A model generated the notes under the pieces. It was not told where the DNA came from. It did no database searches and saw nothing but the letters and a program-made list of their open reading frames with translations. A DNA stretch of 64,000 nt, taken from contig DHWF01000051.1 of assembly GCA_002413045.1 (NCBI GenBank), forward strand, positions 9,677 to 73,676, given 5' to 3'. The position numbers and the translations under genes were made by a program. Shown here piece after piece: positions 58,973 through 64,000 of the stretch (its first letter is position 1; each line of letters begins with the position of its first letter). This DNA comes from Chloroflexi bacterium UBA5189 (GTDB lineage Bacteria > Chloroflexota > Limnocylindria > Limnocylindrales > CSP1-4).

Positions 58973-58993
58973 TGCGTCGCCCACAATCGACCG

Positions 58994-59623
58994 GTGAACG
59001 ATTCGACCGGCGTGAATCGTCAAGCGAGGCATGAGGGCCAGCAGGCGACCGACTCGGGTACCGGTTCTCCGGTGAGGCTCGACGCCCTTGCCGCGGATGT
59101 CGCCATTGCCCGTCCGGACGACCGGGCGACCGTGTTCCGTGCGCGCGTTTGCGGGTCGCTCGATGTCGCCTATCGACGCGCCGCCGTGCTGCTGGGCAAT
59201 CGCTTCGAGGCCGAGGACGCGGTGCACGACGCCGCCGAGCGCGCGTGGTGGGCGTGGGGCTCCCTGCGGGATGAGGCGCGGTTCGATGCCTGGTTCGGTC
59301 GGATCCTCGTCAACGTGTGCCGGGATCGCCTCCGTCGACGCCGGCGCGTTGCGGTCATCGAGGTTCGTGACGCGGCCGTCGACGCGGTCGACCGCTCGGC
59401 CGGACCGCAGCTCGATCGGCTCGCCGATCGCGCCCGGATCGTCGACGCGCTCGCGGGTCTTTCCGCCGACGAGCGAGTGGCCGTCGTCCTTCGCTACGAA
59501 GCCGACCTGACCGTGCCTGAGATCGCGCGCTTGACCGGCGCTCGGGAGGGAACGATCAAGTCACGGCTCCACCACGCCCTCCGGAAGCTCCGGATCGCGC
59601 TCGACGAGGGAGGCGAGCGGTGA
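58994..59623 (+). CDS. ECF-type RNA polymerase sigma factor (second)
   Basis: A 209-residue paralogue of the sigma factor at 57189, with the same region 2 (FEAEDAVHDAAERAWWAWGSL, FDAWFGRILVNVCRDRLRRRRR) and region 4 (LSADERVAVVLRYEADLTVPEIARLTGAREGTIKSRLHHAL). An extra N-terminal stretch of about 40 residues is polar. It starts at GTG and its stop overlaps the start of the next gene. Confidence 0.92.
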   Translation: MNDSTGVNRQARHEGQQATDSGTGSPVRLDALAADVAIARPDDRATVFRARVCGSLDVAYRRAAVLLGNRFEAEDAVHDAAERAWWAWGSLRDEARFDAWFGRILVNVCRDRLRRRRRVAVIEVRDAAVDAVDRSAGPQLDRLADRARIVDALAGLSADERVAVVLRYEADLTVPEIARLTGAREGTIKSRLHHALRKLRIALDEGGER

Positions 59624-60633
59624 GCCAAGCGCGGAGCGGTGATCTGATCGAGGAACAGCTCCGCACGGCGCTCGTGGAGTTCCGGCCCGCCGACGGTGCG
59701 CCAGCGACGCTTCGAGCACGCGTGGACGCGATGCCACTTCGTCTCGGAGACCCGGGCATCGCGGGCCGCATGCGGCGCCTCGTGTCGACGCCGACCTGGG
59801 TCACGGGGCTGATGGCGGTCATTGCGATCGCGCTCGTCGCCGTCGCAGCTCGCCATGTTGTTCCGCTGCCGCAGGCGGGTGGCGGCGCGCCGGCGCCCGC
59901 ATTCGACCCGACCGTGGAGGGTCCGGGCCTCGTAACGACCGTGGTGCCGACGCTCCTGCTCGCGGAAGGCATCGTCGGGCTTGTCTTCGGCCTGCTATCG
60001 CTTCGCGCCCTGTCGAGCTCGCGGCGCAGCCGACGACCCTGGTTCACGCTCACGAAGGCCGTTGTCATGGCCTCGTCCGCAGCCGTGTTCATTTGGCTGG
60101 CTTCTGTCCAGGGCGTCGGCGTAGGTGGTTTCAATGCCTGGGGTCCGGTGCTTGGTTTTGCGACCGAGGCGCCACCACCGGCGGATGGAACGTCGTCTGA
60201 CCGTCAGGCAACGGTTTACCTGACTGCGGCACCGGGCAAACCGTTCGTCTACTTCTTCGTCGTGCACAACATCGGGCCAATCCCCGTCGATCTCGACGGT
60301 ATCGTCGAGCGTCCCGACGCGGCGAGCGTGCTCGCACCGCGCTGGACGGCGCTCGCTTTGGGCACGGATCCGAACGCATTCGGGCAGCCCGTGGAGCAGT
60401 TGGTGCCGTTCCACCCTGTCGCCCTCGCCCCTGGCGACTACGTCACCCTCTACGTCGTCGGCAAGGTCAGTGCGTGCGCGACCGGACTACCCCCGGACCG
60501 AGCAGGCCTCTCCTATGCCATCCGAGGGCCTGACATCGACCTCACGTATTCAGTGCTGGGATTGACGGGATCGAGTCACTACCTGATGCCGACGCAGATC
60601 GCAGAACCGCTCGTGTTCGGCTGCACCGGGTAG
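59620..60633 (+). CDS. Multi-helix membrane protein, probable sigma partner
   Basis: A 337-residue protein starting at GTG in a GTGA overlap with the second sigma gene. The N-terminal cytoplasmic segment contains APATLRARVDAMPLR, similar to the APAQLRAAVADVP segment of the first partner. Three hydrophobic helices (about 60-80, 105-130, 145-165) are followed by an outer domain of about 160 residues (PFVYFFVVHNIGPIPVDLDG). No known domain. It is presumably the sensor or anti-sigma of its sigma factor. Confidence 0.75.
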   Translation: MSQARSGDLIEEQLRTALVEFRPADGAPATLRARVDAMPLRLGDPGIAGRMRRLVSTPTWVTGLMAVIAIALVAVAARHVVPLPQAGGGAPAPAFDPTVEGPGLVTTVVPTLLLAEGIVGLVFGLLSLRALSSSRRSRRPWFTLTKAVVMASSAAVFIWLASVQGVGVGGFNAWGPVLGFATEAPPPADGTSSDRQATVYLTAAPGKPFVYFFVVHNIGPIPVDLDGIVERPDAASVLAPRWTALALGTDPNAFGQPVEQLVPFHPVALAPGDYVTLYVVGKVSACATGLPPDRAGLSYAIRGPDIDLTYSVLGLTGSSHYLMPTQIAEPLVFGCTG

Positions 60634-60654
60634 GACGGCACAACAGCGCGGCGC

Positions 60655-60921
60655 TCAGGGGCGGAACAGGTACAGGACGAGCGCGATCAAGTAGATGGGC
60701 AGGAGGCCGAGGGCCATCCGGCGGGATGGCTCGAGGTCGGGGTCGCCGGTGTTGTGGAACATCCAGGTCATCGGCGGCATGGCATGGTGCTTGGCGTAGT
60801 AGGCATGCATGAAGCGGCGGCCGAGGACGAACAGCACGACGCTTAGCACCGTGATGACGCCAAGGGCGGCGAAGGCGATGGGTTGCATGCCCGCAAGCGT
60901 GGCCCTTTTCGCATCGAACAT
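60655..60921 (-). CDS. Small hypothetical membrane protein
   Basis: An 88-residue protein with two hydrophobic segments (about 15-33 and 70-86) and a conserved-looking HAYYAKHHAMPPMTWMFHNTGDP loop between them. The start may be the second Met at 60888 (MQPIAFAALG). It is divergent from ruvB, with 39 bp between starts. The function is unknown. Confidence 0.6.
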   Translation of the reverse strand: MFDAKRATLAGMQPIAFAALGVITVLSVVLFVLGRRFMHAYYAKHHAMPPMTWMFHNTGDPDLEPSRRMALGLLPIYLIALVLYLFRP

Positions 60922-60946
60922 CTGTACGAATAGCGCACGAACCTGC

Positions 60947-60952
60947 TATCCT
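60947..60952 (+). promoter_or_regulatory. -10-like box of ruvB
   Basis: TATCCT, 8 nt before the ruvB ATG, giving the same short -10-to-start spacing as in yebC, DUF951 and cvpA-like genes, again consistent with leaderless transcription. Confidence 0.4.
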
Positions 60953-60960
60953 CGCGGCCA

Positions 60961-62046
60961 ATGGTGGACGACGATCGGTCCCACATCCTCGCGGCAGACC
61001 TGCACGATGCGGACGTCGTCGTGGAGAGCTCGTTACGCCCCCGGAGCCTCGATGAATACATCGGGCAGCGCGAAGTCAAGGCCAACCTTTCGATCCTGCT
61101 GACCGCCGCCAAGGCGAGGGGAGAGGCGGCGGATCACGTCCTGCTGTACGGCCCGCCGGGCCTCGGCAAGACGACCCTCGCGACGATCATCGCCCGCGAG
61201 CTCGGCGTGAACGTCCGGTACACCTCCGGGCCCGCGGTCGAGCGACCCGGTGACCTCGCCGCCGTCCTCACGAGCCTCGAGGAGCGCGACGTCCTGTTCA
61301 TCGACGAGATCCACCGCCTCAATCGGGCGGTCGAGGAGATCCTCTATCCGGCGATGGAGGACTACGCGCTGGACGTGATGATCGGCAAGGGGCCCAGCGC
61401 GCGGTCGCTGCGGCTCAGCCTCAAGCCGTTCACGGTCATCGGCGCGACCACGCGGGCGGGGCGGATTTCGTCGCCGCTGCGGGATCGGTTCGGGGCGACC
61501 TATCGGCTGGACTTCTACGAGGAGGTCGAGCTCACCGAGATCGTCGAGCGGTCAGCGCGGATCCTGGGCGTCGAGATCGACGGCGCGGCAGCCATCGCGA
61601 TCGCGAAGCGCGGGCGCGGGACGCCGCGGATCGTCAACCGGCTGCTCAAGCGGGTTCGGGACCATGCCGAGGTCCATGGGGATGGCCGCGTTGACGAGCC
61701 GGCCGCCATCGAGGCGATGCGCCTTCTCGAGATCGACGACGCGGGACTCGATTCGACGGACCGCAAGCTCCTGGCCGCGATCATCCAGAAGTTCGCCTCG
61801 GGGCCGGTCGGCGTGCAGGCGCTCGCCGCCGTGCTGTCCGAGGAGATCGAGACGATCGAGGACGTCTACGAACCGTACCTGCTGCGGCTCGGGTTCCTCG
61901 ATCGGACGCCGCAGGGCCGGATCGCGACCGAGGCCGCGAGGAACCACCTGGCGGCCCTCGGGTACGAGATCCCGCCCCCGCGTCGCGGCGAGCCCGAGGT
62001 CCTGCCGCTGTGGGACGAGCCGGGCCCGAGCAGCGGGGGCGTGTGA
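60961..62046 (+). CDS. ruvB: Holliday junction branch migration ATPase RuvB
   Basis: A 361-residue AAA+ motor that drives branch migration with Ruv[24 protein letters not shown] is Walker [18 protein letters not shown]alker [19 protein letters not shown] carries sensor 1 and the arginine finger, and the C-terminal winged helix is present (about 290-350). Here it is not beside ruvC-ruvA but precedes tgt, overlapping it by 4 bp (GTGA). Confidence 0.97.
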   Translation: MVDDDRSHILAADLHDADVVVESSLRPRSLDEYIGQREVKANLSILLTAAKARGEAADHVLLYGPPGLGKTTLATIIARELGVNVRYTSGPAVERPGDLAAVLTSLEERDVLFIDEIHRLNRAVEEILYPAMEDYALDVMIGKGPSARSLRLSLKPFTVIGATTRAGRISSPLRDRFGATYRLDFYEEVELTEIVERSARILGVEIDGAAAIAIAKRGRGTPRIVNRLLKRVRDHAEVHGDGRVDEPAAIEAMRLLEIDDAGLDSTDRKLLAAIIQKFASGPVGVQALAAVLSEEIETIEDVYEPYLLRLGFLDRTPQGRIATEAARNHLAALGYEIPPPRRGEPEVLPLWDEPGPSSGGV

Positions 62047-63251
62047 CCGCCGTCGCCGTCGCGGGGCCGGCATCGTTCGAGGTCCTCACACCGCCGCCCG
62101 CGGACGGTAGAACACGGGCGCGGCTCGGCCGGCTGACGCTGCCGCACGGGGTCGTCGAGACGCCGCAGTTCATGCCGGTGGGCACGAACGCGACCGTCAA
62201 GGCGCTCGATCCTGACGACCTGCGGACGGTCGGCGCCACGATCGTCCTCGCGAACACGTACCACCTGTACCTGCGCCCGGGGCACGAGCGGATCGAGCGC
62301 CTCGGCGGGCTGCACCGGTTCATGGCCTGGGATCGGCCGATCCTCACGGATTCCGGGGGCTTCCAGGTCGTCTCGCTCGCGGACTCGCGGGTCATCGACG
62401 ACGATGGCGCCACGTTCCGGAGCCACATCGACGGCTCGCTCCATCGCCTGACCCCCGAGAAGGCGATCGCCATCCAGGAGGCGCTCGGCGCGGACATCGC
62501 GGTCGCGCTCGATCACCCGGTGTACCCATCGTCCGAGCGCGCCGTCGTCGAGGATGCGACGGAGCGGACGCATCGCTGGGCGGAGCGGTCGCTCGCCTCC
62601 CACCAGCGCGGCGGCCACACCGGTGATCAGGCGCTGTTCGGGGTGATCCAGGGTGGCCTCGACCCGGAGCTGCGCGAGCGCTCCACGCGGTTCATCGCGA
62701 GCATGCCGTTCGACGGCATCAACATCGGCGGCCTCGCGGGCGACGAGACGCCGGCCCAGCGCCGGGCCGCGCTCGACGTGGTCGTGCCGCTCCTCGCCGA
62801 CGACCCGCGGCCGCGCTACCTGATGGGTCTCGGCTCGCCGGCAGACCTGCTCGACGCCGTCGACCAGGGCATCGACATGTTCGATTCGGTGCTGCCATCG
62901 CGGGTCGCGCGGACGGGCCAGGTGTGGGTCCCGGGCGGCCGCCTCAACCTGCGCAACGCGGTCCACCTGGACGACCCGGCGCCGATCGAGGAGGGCTGTC
63001 CGTGTGTCGCCTGCCGGCAGTTCTCACGGGCCTACATCGCGCATCTCTTCCGGGCGAAGGAGCTCCTCGCGTATCGCCTCGCGACGTGCCACAACCTGAC
63101 GTTCACCCTGGACTTCATGGCCCGGATTCGCGCTGCGATCGGGTCCGGCCGTTTGCCTGAATCGATGGCCGATCTGCGGCTCCGAGGGGGCCGGACCTCG
63201 GGTGCCGAGGATGCGACAATGGCGGATGAACCGGCAGGTGATCCGCAATGA
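62043..63251 (+). CDS. tgt: tRNA-guanine(34) transglycosylase
   Basis: A 402-residue enzyme that exchanges guanine for preQ1 at the wobble position of GUN-anticodon tRNAs in queuosine synthesis. Asp in TDSGGFQ and Asp in [10 protein letters not shown] are the catalytic pair. The zinc site is [17 protein letters not shown] with a His further on. The GTG start overlaps the ruvB stop. The C-terminal 25 residues after [14 protein letters not shown] are an extra Gly/Glu/Asp-rich tail. Confidence 0.95.
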   Translation: MTAVAVAGPASFEVLTPPPADGRTRARLGRLTLPHGVVETPQFMPVGTNATVKALDPDDLRTVGATIVLANTYHLYLRPGHERIERLGGLHRFMAWDRPILTDSGGFQVVSLADSRVIDDDGATFRSHIDGSLHRLTPEKAIAIQEALGADIAVALDHPVYPSSERAVVEDATERTHRWAERSLASHQRGGHTGDQALFGVIQGGLDPELRERSTRFIASMPFDGINIGGLAGDETPAQRRAALDVVVPLLADDPRPRYLMGLGSPADLLDAVDQGIDMFDSVLPSRVARTGQVWVPGGRLNLRNAVHLDDPAPIEEGCPCVACRQFSRAYIAHLFRAKELLAYRLATCHNLTFTLDFMARIRAAIGSGRLPESMADLRLRGGRTSGAEDATMADEPAGDPQ

Positions 63252-63293
63252 AGCGGCGCCGGGTACCGTCCACGCACCGCGGAGGAAGCCTCG

Positions 63294-63458
63294 ATGGCAT
63301 CTCGAGATCGACCCGGCCGCGAAAAGAAGAAGGCGCCGAAGGACAAGTCGGCAGCGCCCAAGCTGCAGCCGATGGCGGAGCCGCCGATGAACGTCGAGCT
63401 GATCCGCAAGCAGCGCAAGCCGCGCTGGAACGAAGGCGACAATCGGGACGAGGCCTGA
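63294..63458 (+). CDS. Short basic protein between tgt and recA
   Basis: A 54-residue Lys/Arg/Pro-rich protein with a disordered basic N-terminus (MASRDRPGREKKKAPKDK) and a C-terminal segment NVELIRKQRKPRWNEGDNRDEA. GGAGGA at 63281-63286, 7 nt upstream, is a strong ribosome site. It is too short to carry a domain. It could be a small nucleic-acid- or RecA-associated protein (speculative). Confidence 0.6.
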   Translation: MASRDRPGREKKKAPKDKSAAPKLQPMAEPPMNVELIRKQRKPRWNEGDNRDEA

Positions 63459-63497
63459 TCGGTCACGCCCCCGCATGGACAGGAGCGTGACGCAACG

Positions 63498-64000
63498 ATG
63501 GCGGTGATGGAACGGAACGGCGAGAAGGCCGTCGCTGAGCGCGGCCGCGCAGTAGACGCGGCGATCCTGTCGATCGAGAAGCAGTTCGGCAGCGGCTCGA
63601 TCATGAAGCTGGGCGCGGCGGCCCGGCAGCACGTCGACTTCATCCCCACGGGTTCCATCGCGCTGGACCTGGCCCTCGGTGTCGGCGGTATCCCGCGCGG
63701 CCGGATCACGGAGATCTTCGGCCCCGAGTCGTCGGGCAAGACCACGGTCTGCCAGCACGTCATCGCCGAGGCCCAGCGCACCGGCGGCGTCGCGGCCTTC
63801 ATCGACGTCGAGCACGCGCTCGATCCGGGCTATGCCCGCGCCTGCGGCGTCAACGTCGACGAGCTTCTCGTCAGCCAGCCCGATACCGGCGAGCAGGCGC
63901 TCGAGATCACCGAGACGCTCATCCGCTCCGGCGGAATCGACGTCGTCGTCGTCGACTCGGTGGCGGCCCTCGTGCCGCGCGCCGAGATCGAGGGCGAGAT
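63498..64000 (+). CDS. recA: Recombinase RecA, 3' end missing
   Basis: The first 167 codons of Rec[22 protein letters not shown], the Walker [47 protein letters not shown] and [18 protein letters not shown] (Walker B and the following loop) are all standard. The window ends inside the core domain. It polymerises on single-stranded DNA for strand exchange and LexA cleavage. AGGAG lies 12 nt before the ATG, slightly far. No SOS box is recognised in the 39-bp spacer. Confidence 0.97.
   Translation, partial: MAVMERNGEKAVAERGRAVDAAILSIEKQFGSGSIMKLGAAARQHVDFIPTGSIALDLALGVGGIPRGRITEIFGPESSGKTTVCQHVIAEAQRTGGVAAFIDVEHALDPGYARACGVNVDELLVSQPDTGEQALEITETLIRSGGIDVVVVDSVAALVPRAEIEGE

Noticed and set aside
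1..64000. CRISPR array, prophage or rRNA operon
   Set aside because: No regularly spaced direct repeats, phage structural genes or rRNA-like sequence were seen.

Overview
The window is gene-dense, very GC-rich bacterial chromosome (by eye about 65-70% GC) with short spacers, many 1-4 bp start/stop overlaps and frequent GTG starts. The gene set (DUF951, an EF-G2 paralogue, a T-box-controlled thrS, MutS2, YebC-RuvC-RuvA, RuvB-Tgt-RecA, many alanine/proline/threonine-rich lipoproteins, ECF sigma factors paired with membrane partners) fits a free-living Chloroflexota, perhaps Limnocylindria-like. That placement is inference; an actinobacterial-type genome is the main alternative.

Layout. 1-6.9 kb: a 5'-truncated membrane metalloprotease, two DUF881 membrane proteins, DUF951, an MFS carrier, an asparaginase and a YtcJ-type amidohydrolase. 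7-12.7 kb: a secreted trypsin-like protease, a nucleoside deoxyribosyltransferase, a minus-strand operon of DUF1214/DUF1254 envelope proteins, a flavin disulfide reductase and a SpoU-type RNA methyltransferase. 12.7-13.2 kb: a non-coding gap holding a pair of 30-bp inverted repeats (MITE-like). 13.2-18.3 kb: a methyltransferase divergent from an ArsA-type ATPase, then PEP carboxylase. 18.3-25.6 kb: the accessory part, with lipoproteins, two truncated copies of the tRNA-Val promoter and 5' half, a cyclase/AAA/TPR regulator, the intact tRNA-Val(GAC), and small exported proteins.

25.6-46.5 kb: a cupredoxin lipoprotein, an MFS carrier, then a housekeeping block: T-box-thrS, infC-rpmI-rplT, pheS-pheT, cvpA-like, 3-methyladenine glycosylase, mutS2, a class A PBP (minus), tyrS, an S9 peptidase and hisC (minus). 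46.5-50.7 kb: EF-G2 (minus) divergent from yebC-ruvC-ruvA. 50.8-57.1 kb: a carbohydrate island: LacI regulator, GH13 glucosidase, sugar-binding lipoprotein and two permeases, without an ATPase gene. 57.2-60.6 kb: two consecutive ECF sigma factor/membrane-partner pairs. 61-64 kb: ruvB-tgt, a 54-residue basic protein, and recA cut by the window end.

The most unusual region is 19.2-25.0 kb. The tRNA-Val promoter and 5' half, up to the anticodon loop, is present three times. Two copies lose the 3' half and run instead into about 125 nt of unrelated sequence that the two share. This looks like a transcribed tRNA-derived RNA or the scar of a tRNA-targeting element, and it was duplicated together with a neighbouring lipoprotein gene, one copy of which has decayed. 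Other notable points are an AUC start codon for infC, a ThrRS lacking the TGS domain, -10 boxes 6-8 nt from several start codons (leaderless mRNAs), and the split, reversed DUF1214/DUF1254 pair.
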